Positions 1 to 9,600 of a stretch of DNA of 64,000 nucleotides are shown here, one piece after another. Numbering within the stretch: position 1 is the stretch's first letter; each line of letters opens with the position of its first letter. The position numbers and the translations under genes are program-made. Below the pieces are notes generated by a model that worked only from the letters and a program-made list of their open reading frames with translations, searched no databases and was not told where the DNA came from. Location of the stretch: the NCBI GenBank assembly GCA_963921195.1, contig OY992538.1:4712001-4776000 (forward strand). The letters are read 5' to 3'. Source of the stretch: Pegoplata infirma. Its lineage: Eukaryota; Arthropoda; Insecta; Diptera; Anthomyiidae.

Positions 1-183
1 TTGGCAAGACGTTAGTCGAACAATAACTCTTTAAGTTTGAAAATTTACAATATTTGGCTTTTGGTTTTAAATGTTTGCTTAGAACAACAACAGCAACAAG
101 AACAAAAAAAAAAAAACACAACAGCAACAACATTTTAGTCAGTGTTAGGCACTTGAACATACAAAAGAACAACAAAGAAATCT
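1..183. other. AT-rich non-coding edge
   Basis: Poly-A and CAA/CAG-rich simple sequence, for example the AACAACAACAGCAACAAG stretch near 83-100. No open frame or known motif is visible. This kind of sequence is common in fly introns and intergenic DNA. Confidence 0.6.
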
Positions 184-644
184 TACACTGAGAGAAATGT
201 TTTTAAGGATGTTGATATGTGATTTTTTTTTAAGGGATTGAATGACAAAAAAACATTCAATATAATGGTTCATTAATCCGGGTTTATTGATTCAGCAGAT
301 AGTGATGATGAAATGATGAATATGTAATTAAGTTAACCACAAGTTATATTTTTGTTTGTTTCTTGGTAAAAAGTTGAAATTAAATTTTTTAAAATTGAAA
401 ATCGGAATTCAAACAAATCAATTTACATTTAGAGAAAAAATCTAACAATAAGTTATTTACAAAGTAAAATGGTTAAACATGAGTTAATATCAAATTTAAT
501 TTAAATAAAACTTAATTGTATTCACTAATATTGTTTTTGAAATTTTTCATCAGTTTTTTTGAGTGTAGAATTACCAGCAATAAGTATTAAATTTCTTTTG
601 TGTTTTATAAAATATTGCATTTACTTCATATTTTTTTCAGTGTA
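184..644. mobile_element. Candidate short TIR element (CACTGAGAGAAAT ends)
   Basis: The left edge reads TACACTGAGAGAAAT and the right edge ATTTTTTTCAGTGTA, which are imperfect inverted termini flanked by TA. The interior is AT-rich and non-coding. The termini resemble those of the 21613-23653 element (CACTGAAAGAATT). The ends are short and the right one is T-rich, so chance is possible. Confidence 0.4.
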
Positions 645-1149
645 TGTTCCTCCAAAAAATATATATTTTTTTGTTTAGTGCATTGTTTTTTTCTGTGTGT
701 TATTGCTGTTGATTTTTTCAATTATTTTACCACAATCTTAAATTAATTGAAAATAAAAAAATTAATAATACATTTTTTTTCTTCACAAATATCTAAAATT
801 CATATGTACCAGAATATATGTACAGTGGTGGTCAAAAAAATAGCACCAGAGTCGATTTTTTTTTATCAATTGAGTCCATCAAATGTGTCTAATGGCAATT
901 ACCAAAGGTAAAATGAACTAACAGAACTTGGTAACTCATAAATATAGATTTTGAGAAGACATTTGATACACTGCACAGTGGTTTATTATCGATTTCTTTT
1001 GGAAATAATTTGGTCATTCAGTAAGTACTGGAGCGATTGCAGTGAAATTTACACCGGTTATAGCTAACGTAAGTTTGTGCTTGGACGGAGTACCTCACAT
1101 GTCCAATAGGGTCGCCTCCAGGGGCCCCAAAAGTAGGACACCTTTTTCA

Positions 1150-1945
1150 TACACTCAAAATAATACATTAGTAGATTTACTAATTTTTTTTTTTGTTAAT
1201 GCTAGTAAGCTAACCTTTAGCAAATTTTTAGTTGAGATTAGCATGTTAGCAAAAATATCTTGTAAACTTCATTTAGCGCATTAACAATTTTAAACAAAAT
1301 TTGAACTAATTTTTTTTGCTAAATTTAAAATTGAGTTGGCCAAATTTTTACAAGCTTTATGGCTAATATTAGCAAAAATAAATTTCTTTTTTTTTTGAGA
1401 AAACTTAAAATGGCTCTATCTCGGAAACTAAGCCAGATATAGCAAAATGGAGGCCATTTTTGGTTCTCGGGCTGTCCAATGTATCGCCAGTCCTCTTCAC
1501 ATGTGTGGACCATAATGGGTCCTAACTTTGAATCCAAAGAAGTTAGCATAACCGAAAATTTTAAAATGCTCATATCTCGGTAAATATTGCCGACACAACA
1601 AAAAGTCTAAAAGCAAATTTGTAGCTCTCAACACGTAGAATCAATAGCTCTCCGAGTAATACTTTTGAAGTTATCGAGTTTTTTATTCTCAAAACTCCGG
1701 TGGTCCCTAAAATCACGTATCTCAAAAACTAAGCACGGTAGAGCGAAATTTTGGATCAAAAACTATAACGATTTTTAAGAAACCCAACTAGGTCTGGGCC
1801 CATTGGGGTCTGGACATATCTGTTAAATAATTTTTGGCAAAACACTTTTGCTAACTTTACCAAAAATTTGTGGGTTCAAAATTAGCAAATTTTCTTGTAG
1901 GTTTACAAGCTTTTTTTGCTAACATTACAGTTTTTTTTTGAGTGT
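1150..1945. mobile_element. Nested TIR element (ACACTCAAAA ends)
   Basis: It starts with TACACTCAAAA and ends with TTTTTTTTGAGTGTA inside the Tc1-like shell. The subterminal regions repeat TTAGCAAA and TTTGCTAA motifs in both orientations. The middle has diverged repeats of a TATCTCRRAAACTAAGC phrase (near 1420 and 1715). There is no coding capacity. Similar TTTTTTTGAGTGTA ends occur alone near 546-560 and 45407-45430. Confidence 0.55.
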
Positions 1946-2040
1946 AAAAAGGCTTTAAGTGCTTGCCAATTTGTTGTTTATTATCCGATTTTTATAAAAT
2001 TTTTAAAGCGCTAGTAAATACCTAAAAAACATGCTTAAGG

Positions 2041-2209
2041 GTCGAACCAGAATCAAATGCGTAGCGCAAGACGTAAAAAAAACAAAAACAAACACATCAA
2101 ATTTGAAATTTTTACGTCCGTTTGATTTAGGTAACTCACATTTGAATATTAGAAACGAAAACTTATTGGGCGTTACGCCTTACGCGACGTAATTTGATTC
2201 AGGTTGGAC
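2041..2209. mobile_element. Nested 169-bp fold-back MITE
   Basis: The left arm GTCGAACCAGAATCAAAT and the right arm ATTTGATTCAGGTTGGAC are inverted copies. The arms continue inward through GTAGCGCAAGACGTAA and TTACGCCTTACGCGAC. It is GC-richer than the surroundings and non-coding. The flanking duplication is not clear. Confidence 0.55.
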
Positions 2210-2937
2210 GCTAAAGTAGTCGTTATCTCTTTTACTTTCCGATTTATAGCCTTTTGAATGTGGAAAATTTTATTTTTTTTCCGATCCTGGTCCAGTTTTT
2301 CGGGAATATGTTGGTAACGTCCGAAATTTCAAACATCACTTTTTAGTTAGCTAGATAAATTTGTGATATTTTAAAACCATAACGAATAAAATATTATTTT
2401 TTGTCAAAAAGTTGCTTTATTTTGAACTTAAAATAAATAAATAAAAAAAGAAAAATAGTGATTTTTTGTCCAAAAAGTACCAACACTCTTTTGCTTTGCC
2501 TCCAGTTTCATTCAGAACATGCCAATTTTTTCGATTGATCTAAAAGGCAATATCACATAGATGATTTAAAAAAAAAAATAGCATGTCAAAATCAAAACTG
2601 TTGGATCATTTTCTGTTTTAAGAAATTTTCTTTGTGCTATTTTTTTCACCACTGCTGTATGTATAAATGTTTGTAATTCATTTTACATGTTCAGACATTT
2701 TAGTTGTTTTATTTTTTGTCTTGTTGTTATTGCTATTTCGTTTCTTTTTTTTTGTTCAGCATGTTATTTTTCATTTGTATCTCATATGTAGTATCTGTCT
2801 TACATGAAGTATGTTATTGTATCGTATTGTATTACTTTAACAAAATTTTTTGAATACCCTACACTCTATGTTTTTACACTTTACTTAGGTGTCGAATGAA
2901 TAAGAATATTATAATGTGAGAAAACAAAATGTTGTTA

Positions 2938-3460
2938 GAATTTGGCTAGAGGTCATTCATATTGTACTAAAAGAAAAATATCATAAAATGTTGCATATAT
3001 CTTTGTTCAATGAAACATTTTGTTAAGTTGATGAACGGGGTTTCATTAAAATCAAAATTATATGAAAATATTTTTAAAATTTATAAAACGTTAATATAAT
3101 GATTCGGATCTCAGGACGAAGGAAAGCTTTCAGATATCAAAGCATAAAAGTTTAGAAAAATTAACTACAGGAATTTGGCGCCCAAACAGGGGCCCACTTA
3201 TAATCATAAAGCTAAAACATAAACAAACCAATGCCAACAAGGGCTAGAGGTAATTCATACTACACTAAAAGAAAGTTGAGATAAAATGTTGCATACATTT
3301 TTATTTAATGAAACTTGTGGTAAAGTTGATGAACGGGGCTCACTTCGAATCAGAAAGCGGAACACAAACAAAACACTGCTGACAAGGAGTAGTCGGGGCA
3401 ATTTCACGACAGCAGTCAAAACTTTCAACTCATCAACAAACATTGTAAGGACTTCTTTAA
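2938..3460 (+). repeat. Diverged direct repeats
   Basis: The block GGCTAGAGGTNATTCATA...ATAAAATGTTGCATA occurs at about 2943 and again at about 3241. A second block, GGGGCYCACTT...AATCANAAAGC, occurs at about 3182 and 3336. Together they make a decayed tandem structure with spacings of about 150 and 300 bp. Small open frames here are not protein-like. Confidence 0.5.
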
Positions 3461-3857
3461 TCAGAAAAAAAAAAAATGTGGAGAAACAGTGTCGAAAGCT
3501 AGGAATCCACTAATCAAGAAAACACAAGTAAAACGATATTGACAAAAAATTTATGACTATAAAATTGTGATACGAGTTGTACTTTCATCTTTTTACCATT
3601 ACTACTGATATTTTTTTGCAAGGACGCTAGTCTTGTTACAGCTGTAACTTAAAATGATAAAAATTCGTATAATCAAAAATAATACCACTTTATTCCAAGA
3701 TTGTGGTCGGTTTCCGATTAGGATGTGAGGCTTTGAACCGAGGTTTTAACTAAAAGAGAGCTTAGGTTATGTTGTAAGTGGCTGCTGACGTTTTACGTCA
3801 ACACACGTAGACTCTGAGGTCCATTGTAATACCAGGGGACCGTAATAGGTTTCCCTA

Positions 3858-4070
3858 CTAATCCTTGTCGTTAAACCAGTTTGAGCTTCTTATGAAACTC
3901 CTTAGATATTGAATTTTGACATCCGACAAATCAGAAAGATCGTACAGCTCCCTAGATCCCAGTAAAGCAAGGCTCTGACCACAAAGTGCCGGGCAATGGC
4001 AAATAAAGTGTTCGATAGTTTCCAACTCCTCTTCATTCATGCAACTCCGGCAAAATCGCTGCTCCTCCAT
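3858..4070 (-). pseudogene. LINE-A C-terminal Cys/His tail
   Basis: A 70-codon frame ending in a stop. It holds a CxxC...H...C-type cluster (CRSC, then ETIEHFICHCPA), as seen at the C-terminus of RNase H-type LINE polyproteins, followed by LLGSRELYDLSDLSD. The terminal stop matches the natural end of the element protein. Because of the deletion described for this copy, the frame starts only a few codons after RT-thumb sequence rather than after RNase H. Confidence 0.8.
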
Positions 4071-4264
4071 TGCAGCGTGCTATTAAGACGAATTGCTGAC
4101 GTAGCCGCATACTGCCTTCCCAATATGTCCAATGGTATTAGGTGAAGGAGGATTTCTAATGCACCCGTAGGCGTAGTACGAAGAGCACCAGTGATGCACA
4201 TCGACGCCATTCTCTGTACCTTCGTGATAAAGACACAGTTCGCTTTTGTTTCTAAAGCAGGCCA

Positions 4265-4654
4265 TCAGACAATGATTCCATACATAAAAATTGGACGCAC
4301 CACTGCTGTATAGATCCAATGAACGACTTGATGGCTAAAACCCCATCGTTTTCCAATGGCCCTTTTGCAGGAATATAAAGCAATCGGTGCTTTTCTCACC
4401 CGTTCCTCAATATTACGCCTGAAATTCAACTTGCTATCTAGAAATATTACAAGATACTTGGCTCCATCTGAGAAGGTGATTTCAGTGCCGTCCAGAGAAA
4501 TAGGATCAAAAGCAGAAATCTTACTTTTCCTTGTAAACAAAACAAGCTCTGTTTTACTTGGATTAACTCCCAAACCACAGTCTCTTGCCCATTTAGACAG
4601 ATCTTTCAGAGAACCCTGAAGAATGTCCCTCAATGTTGGCAGATGCTTCCCCAT
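4265..4654 (-). pseudogene. LINE-A RT thumb/connection fragment
   Basis: A 129-codon open stretch that continues the RT after the YADD block. Landmarks are WARDCGLGVNPSKTELVLF at about residues 22-40 and FRRNIEERVRKA at about 78-89, followed by ALYSCKRAIGKRWG and WIYTAVVRPIFMYG. These are typical of the region after RT in RNase H-bearing LINEs. The same order appears on the plus strand at 36490-36800. It overlaps the palm fragment in a different frame, which marks the frameshift. Confidence 0.87.
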
Positions 4655-4859
4655 TTACCGCTATCGCGACATCGTCAGCATATGCGACAACATGACAACC
4701 ACGTGCTTCCAAAGATGGCAGCATTGAATTCAGTGCTAGGTTCCAAAGAAGCGGCGGAAGAACACCTCCCTGTGGTGTGCCCCTATTGACAAATTGATAT
4801 ATGACGGACGCTCCCAGTTCAGACGTTACACGTCTATTGGCAAGTAGGTTTTCCAACAA
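4593..4859 (-). pseudogene. LINE-A reverse transcriptase fragment (palm)
   Basis: An 88-codon open stretch from a LINE polymerase, which copies element RNA into DNA at a nicked target. It contains RT block GTPQGGVLPPLLWNLAL at about residues 29-45 and the catalytic block VVAYADDVAI at about 58-67, with both metal-binding aspartates present. A full RT domain has several hundred residues, so this is only the middle. The next part of the protein lies in another frame (4265-4654), so a frameshift separates palm and thumb. Relatives at 27900-28110 and 33430-33684 show the same order. It is inactive. Confidence 0.88.
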
Positions 4860-4877
4860 TAAAACGATCCCAAACTA

Positions 4878-5919
4878 AAAAAGAGAGACTCTAGTTGTTT
4901 GTCTCTATGTTGTTGATTGTAAAATAAGTAAACCATCTAAAATTAGTAATACAGCATCAAATTAGTCGGTTTTGCTCGACTAAATATATATATTATTCTT
5001 AGCTGAATTACCTGGTTGTTGTCGATGTTAGCAGTTGTTTGTTGCATTCTACTTGTGCGCCAACGCAAAAATAAAAAATAAAATAAATTCTATGAGATTT
5101 TTTAATTCGCATTTTTTTTTGCACTCCGAAAGCAAACTACGTTCTAAAGTTTTAGAATTGCATTTTTTTTTTTTTTTCAAATAAAATTTTATATTTTACT
5201 CATTGTATAGAGTATATTTGAAAAGGTCAAATGTACTAACTACATACATACCATAAAGTTTTTAACATAAAAAGTAAATGTTTTTTTTGTATTATTATTA
5301 TTACATGGGGATTTTAACATTTTTATATAAGATCATTTTTATTGAAAACATTAACAACATTCTGTTTTATAATACGATTATAAAGTTTAAATAAAATTTG
5401 AATATAGAAAATTAAAAAAAAAAATTAATTTCAACCAATAAATTTTAATTAAGTGATGCTAAATATTAATTTGAAATAATAAATTTTTGGAATTTTTAAA
5501 AAGGTGTTTTTGTAAACAAAGTGAAATCTTTGGTGAAGGAACTTTCGATAAACAGAATTTTTGCATATTTCGACGTTACACCTAGTGTTGAAACAGCTAC
5601 ACGTGGTGTTTAGGTAAATAACTTTAGAATGTAACTTCCGAATTGGCCAGGCCTGGCAGATTTGATGGAGGGTTCGTATACAACTCCTAACACATCCTTA
5701 AGAGTTAAAACGACTGTCTACGAAAATATTAACCCTCTGTCGTACGCATGTTTTGATAGTCATATTTTCCAGCAAAAATGAATTGAAGTTTTGGCAGCAC
5801 AGCTTCTTTTCGTAACATATCATGGCGCATCTAAAGATCGCTTTTGAGGATGCAGTAAAAGTTAGAAAAATTTATTTTTTATTAAGATTATTTTTTATAA
5901 GACTTAAAATTTAAATTTA
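4878..5919. other. AT-rich stretch without genes
   Basis: Long A/T runs and no inverted termini, frames or RNA genes that I can support. The part at 5520-5840 is less AT-rich and may be a worn repeat, but I cannot assign it. Confidence 0.5.
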
Positions 5920-6105
5920 AATAGTTTTTTGTGTTAGTACAGATCGAACGCGTGCTCCAATTATGGGTTTAAGTTGAAAAATATAAAAGAAAATTTAATT
6001 TTAAAAAATTATGCATTTTTGGAACTCCAATACCGGTTTCAAACACCCCAGTTGTAGTGTTATCATCAGTAGGATTTTAAATGTCGGCTTGTTTCGCTAA
6101 TGGGT
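5920..6105 (+). repeat. Dispersed repeat shared with hAT interior at 23035-23225
   Basis: The phrases GTTAGTACAGATC, ACCGGTTTCAAACAC and AGTGTTATCATCAG appear in order here. They appear in reverse complement inside the hAT element at 22298-23414. Similarity extends over about 180 bp by eye. It is probably a remnant of the same DNA transposon family. Confidence 0.6.
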
Positions 6106-6239
6106 TTTTGTTGATACAATTTTACACTTGCTTTCCTTTTTAATATCCTTAACAATTCTCGATATGATTTTCATAATGATTTTCGATAGTGATTTTTTTA
6201 ATTGCTGTGCTACAAAAGAATGCTCCTAACTGTGACATT

Positions 6240-6640
6240 ACCCACAGGAATCATGCATGAATTCAGGTGGATTAGACGCACTATTTGAGTTGTGGTTTCT
6301 TTCTAAAAGCTGCAAAGGGTCTGGCCAGACCCATGTGTTAGTCCGAGTTTAATGGCCCATGGAAACAAGTCTCTAGTCAATGTTTCTGCGCGGCTTTATC
6401 AATTTCAAAGCACCTGAATTTGCGACTCTGAACCTTAGAACCGATTTGGCTGTTGTACTCTTGTCAACATCTACAGGCAGAGTGTTGGGCAAAGCTTCCA
6501 AATTCGCTTGAAGTGTTGATCTAACGGCACCAATGATACCCACACAAGCAAGTCGTATTAAAGAGTAAGGAGATTTGACTTCTTGCCCACTGCTAGGTGT
6601 ATAATGGGAAAATTATGACGAATCCAATACATATTTTGAT
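6240..6640 (-). mobile_element. LINE remnant (RT thumb), RNase H-type family
   Basis: The minus strand encodes a worn version of the LINE thumb motif (consensus LACxGITGAxRTTPTAAL), seen here as LACVGIIGAVRSTLQ followed by ALPNTLPVDV. No longer frame survives. The sub-family is uncertain; it resembles families A, C and E. Confidence 0.6.
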
Positions 6641-6719
6641 TGTTGCAACTGACTCTGTATTTACATGACTAGAACATCAAGAGTATCCGACACATCTTTA
6701 TCTACATCAACAATATCGA
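6640..6719 (-). mobile_element. LINE-B fragment, downstream side of LINE-C insertion
   Basis: The sequence around CTAGAACATCAAGAGTATCC matches the LINE-B segment seen on the minus strand near 8735 and 16640. It forms the 3'-side flank of the LINE-C copy at 6720-7429, while LINE-B RT sequence lies on the other side (7430-7620). Confidence 0.55.
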
Positions 6720-7429
6720 GATTAGATTAGATTAAAGAGGCTCTATGCACTGAGACCAGAATAATCTTTTGTGCAGCCTGAAAGGGGTGCCCTAATAATT
6801 CAGGATTTTAATAAAAACGAGAATCCTATTTGGTAAAGAGTTTGGTACTTCTTCAGTTGCAGATAACAAGTGTCCCCCCATATGTCGAAGCCTTCCACCA
6901 GTCAGTCTTGGCCATGTTCAAAGAATATGTCCTCTATTTCACAGAATCTGGACGTGTCCGTGTCAGATAGATTTATTTTCCTAAGGTTGTTGCGTTAGTT
7001 GCAATGTCCAGTTAGATAGGTCGTTACAGTCCGGACATCCTTTTTGTCCAAGGATAGTAGCAGCTTTACTGCAGAACTGGATTGAGTTATGTATCTCTTT
7101 GCCTGCCTTTGGCCAGCACAAAAGTTCTAGTGTTCCACGAACTAACATGTCCCCAGTGGAAGACCAAAGAATCGTTCCGCAACGATGAATGGTCTACGAG
7201 CACCACGGTTTGCCAGAGAGTCGGCACGTTCGTTCTCCGTATGACCCTCGTGACCCGGAATCCATACCAGGGTCAGGTCGTTATCCCGACCAATTCTGTT
7301 AAGGAAATCAACACAGTTCATGACCAGTCCGGAGGACACATCATAAGCTATGAGAGCTTTCAGTGCAGCCTGACTGTCAGACATTATATATATGCGTGAG
7401 CCTATGGGTCTTGTGTTCTGGTTGATCGT
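6720..7429 (-). mobile_element. LINE-C copy, 5'-truncated
   Basis: Minus-strand LINE 3' part. RNase H motifs are YIMSDSQAALKAL and LVWIPGHEGHTENERADSLA. Further 3' lies the Cys/His tail region. The 3' end is CAGTGCATAGAGCCTCTTTA followed by repeats of TAATC, the same end as the plus-strand copy ending near 13025. It sits inside LINE-B sequence. A short TCTAAT-type tail instead of poly-A recalls I-type LINEs. Confidence 0.85.
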
Positions 7430-7549
7430 GACATTAGCAAGACTTGCCCTATTATCGAAGGAAAATAGATGACAAATGTTGCTGTCATCCGCAAAATTAT
7501 GAATTGCATTACAAGTCTGATCCAGAAGGTAATTTTTAAAGATAAGCAA
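7142..7549 (-). pseudogene. In-frame fusion of LINE-B RT tail and LINE-C RNase H
   Basis: An open 135-codon frame. Residues of about 14-33 are the end of a LINE-B RT palm (NAIHNFADDSNICHLFSFDN), with the FADD catalytic pair. From about residue 43 it becomes LINE-C RNase H (NTRPIGSRIYIMSDSQAAL), then LVWIPGHEGHTENERADSLA, which carries the late RNase H His and Asp region. The join results from a 5'-truncated LINE-C landing inside LINE-B and happens to keep the frame. It lacks the rest of both domains, so activity is not expected. Confidence 0.7.
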
Positions 7550-7620
7550 AATGGTGAGGTACCGAACCGAGCCATCACAAAGGCGACAATGTTGTGTCCA
7601 CAGCCAGTCTTTTTTTTACT
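7430..7620 (-). mobile_element. LINE-B RT fragment
   Basis: The minus strand encodes a worn GVPQGSVLSPTLFLIF region (seen as RYLTILLIFKNYLL) and then NFADDSNICHLFSF. Compare the better copy at 13315-13620. It ends where the poly-A tail of the adjacent LINE-B copy begins. Confidence 0.7.
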
Positions 7621-8964
7621 ATGAGCAGACACTCAGGGGATGCCCCAACTAATTAAATGCATGGTTTTGGTATTAGGAAAATAGTAGAGCTGCAAAACTA
7701 TCGTTAGTCGTCCCATTCGATATTTTCGATAGTTTGTTTTTAAACTATCGATACTATCGATAGTATCGAATATTTTAAAGAATTGTAAGTTTTCGAATAA
7801 AATTACGTTTTTTTAAGTTAAAACGGGGTATTTCTGAACACACAAATAACAGTTTTTGCCGTTCACTGCCATTCCAGTCTATTTTAACTGACTACGGCGA
7901 TCTTCCACCGTAACGGCTTATTCTGTTTAGACCTTTTATTTCGATACAACATTAACAAGAGATTCCCATCAATGCCTTTATACTTTAAAAAGTAGGATTA
8001 TTCCAAAATAATTTTAAAAACTTCATTTTTTGATTAATTTTTCAGCAAATGGCAATCTATTTGAAGCTGATTTTTTTCGGCGATAGTATCGCTATCGGGT
8101 AAAAACTATCGATAGTCCATTTCAAATGAAACTATCGATACTATCGATAGTACCATCGATAGTTTTGCAGCTCTAGAAAATAGGTTATGAGGAGGACAGG
8201 GGGACAATAAATTTTAATTTTTCTAAAGCGTAGCCGACTGGAAGAGCCACTGCGGGAAATTTATTCCACACAAGTTTAGTTCGACTAAAAATTTTCTCTA
8301 CAATGCATTGTGCAATATATCGGACAGTCAACTTCGAACGGATTTTATCTACTGGATAAAAGAGTACTACGAGCATGCACCCTCGTCACAGGAAGAGTCG
8401 ACCTATCTCAGCTGAGCACTTTCCGTGGTAATATCGATAGAACAATGACACACAACCCATGCTTCAATGAGTCAATATAGCTGGATACCTTACTGAGCTT
8501 CTATGTACTCTTTGCACCCGATCCAGAAGCTCCAAGCTAGATCTTGAGACTCCTGTTCAGATATGGGAGTTGTATTCTATTTTTTGTCGGATGTAGGAGG
8601 TATAAATAGCAAGGAGATCACACGTAGTGAAATAATTCTGGCACCGTTTTAAAAACCTAAGACACTCGAATGCTTCTTTCGACACATGAAAAACATGCTG
8701 GTTGCAGCGAACATCACCTTGAATTTTCATGTCTAGAATATAATATGAAGGGTGTCTGATTCCTCAATAGCTATACTACCATGTATACAAATGACGTTAA
8801 TTCCACAGACCGTCTGTGAGCTAACATACAACACTGGGTATTGTGTGCATTCAGACAATACTTCTTTGCACGACCCCACTCGAAGAATTTAAAATGTGAC
8901 CGAAAATGGAATGCAACTTGCATTTGCAGGCAGAATCTACAGAGCTAGTGTATTTTGAAGCTGG
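7610..8964 (-). mobile_element. LINE-B copy (3' half), split by a hAT
   Basis: Minus-strand LINE-B 3' portion. It starts with a T-run (the poly-A tail), followed by the 3' segment shared with 16345-16430 and 39545-39610 (GGTATTAGGAAAATAGGTTA). Coding remnants include GCVSLFYRYYHGKCSAEI and VRYIAQCIVEKIFSRT, the C-terminal region after RT, and further 5' the TYIRPKxxYNFxIW region. No RNase H is seen in this family. A hAT element occupies 7685-8175. Confidence 0.8.
7685..8175. mobile_element. hAT non-autonomous element with exact 8-bp TSD
   Basis: Termini TAGAGCTGCAAAACTATCG and its inverse CGATAGTTTTGCAGCTCTA. It is flanked by GAAAATAG at 7677-7684 and 8176-8183, the 8-bp duplication typical of hAT. 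Subterminal regions are rich in the palindrome ATCGAT/CTATCGATAG. The 491-bp interior is AT-rich and non-coding. The host LINE-B has uninterrupted versions of the site near 16405-16420 and 39552-39565. Confidence 0.9.
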
Positions 8965-9328
8965 CACTCACATAACAAATCCAGTTGCCACAATCGTAAT
9001 TATTCCAACCGCACTTTTAAAGTTGTCGTAAACGGTCATACGGTTGTCACAACTTCAATACGGTTTGACAACCGCATAAGTGTTTCTTCACAATACAGCA
9101 GCAAGCAGCTGAGCAGCAAAATTTTTACATGTATTTTGTTGTTGCCGCAACAACAAAACACATGTAAAAATTTTGCTGCTCAGCTGATTGCTGCTGTATT
9201 GTGAAGAAACAGTAATGATTATAACAACTACAATGAGGTTGTAATAACCGACTGAACGGTTAATACAACCTCAAAAATGAGGTTGGAATATTTTCGGTTG
9301 CGGCAACTGGATTTGTTATGTAAGTGTG
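8965..9328. mobile_element. MITE with central cruciform
   Basis: Terminal inverted repeats CACTCACATAACAAATCCAG and CTGGATTTGTTATGTAAGTG extend inward through AACCxxA motifs. The centre (about 9080-9212) is a second, nearly perfect inverted repeat whose arms run from GTTTCTTCACAATACAGCAG to the middle GTTGTTGCCGCAACAAC. It is non-coding, 364 bp. It lies at the junction between LINE-B fragments of opposite orientation. No clear duplication is seen. Confidence 0.8.
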
Positions 9329-9600
9329 TAGACTTTGTTAAAGAAAGTGAATCGATGCTAATCAGTGACAGTAAGGTATTTAATTCTATTGACTCACTGC
9401 AGTACATATCATTGGAATATGGGTTTTATGATGCTGTTCCATTTATCAATTTATCCATTTGAAATCTATTGGCCACAAGAACGCTCAATGTAATATAAAA
9501 AGGATCCGTTCTTTAATTTGTAAGCATGTGAAATACTTTTTCTGCAGATACGCTGGGAGAAAATGAACCAGCCGAAGACCGATCCTAGAGTATTACTTTT
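9329..9600 (+). mobile_element. LINE-B C-terminal remnant (weak)
   Basis: A plus-strand 61-codon frame includes SDSKVFNSIDSLQYISLEYG. This resembles the LINE-B post-RT segment (INDSRxxxSIDSLxHRR) that is also hinted at near 13140-13200. Stops follow. The assignment is tentative. Confidence 0.4.

Larger units (their letters stand above)
823..2657. mobile_element. Tc1/mariner-type element, non-autonomous
   Basis: The left terminus CAGTGGTGGTCAAAAAAATA and the right terminus TATTTTTTTCACCACTGCTG are inverted repeats with a few mismatches. Both ends are flanked by TA, the target duplication of the Tc1/mariner superfamily. No transposase frame or DDE/D motif survives. The interior holds two smaller inverted-repeat inserts (1150-1945 and 2041-2209), so part of the 1.8 kb length is secondary. 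This is a dead or non-autonomous copy. Confidence 0.75.
3762..4877 (-). mobile_element. LINE-A copy 1, 5'-truncated, RNase H deleted
   Basis: Non-LTR retrotransposon remnant read on the minus strand. From 5' to 3' it keeps a reverse transcriptase piece (GTPQGGVL and YADDVAI), the RT thumb (GLGVNPSKTELVLF) and a C-terminal Cys/His region (ETIEHFICHCPA). The 3' end reads CTTACAACATAACCTAA, the same end as the plus-strand copy at 37986. Compared with that copy, the RNase H region is missing, with the junction near 4049-4055. Frameshifts break the protein. Upstream of 4877 the element is gone, as expected for 5' truncation during target-primed reverse transcription. Confidence 0.9.

Noticed and set aside
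3176..3193. TGGCGCCCAAACAGGGGC resembles an LTR-retrotransposon primer-binding site for tRNA-Lys
   Set aside because: No LTR pair or gag/pol nearby. Similar GGGCGCCA words occur in the 3' ends of LINE-E (about 15021) and LINE-F (about 42563), so a LINE 3' end or chance is more likely.
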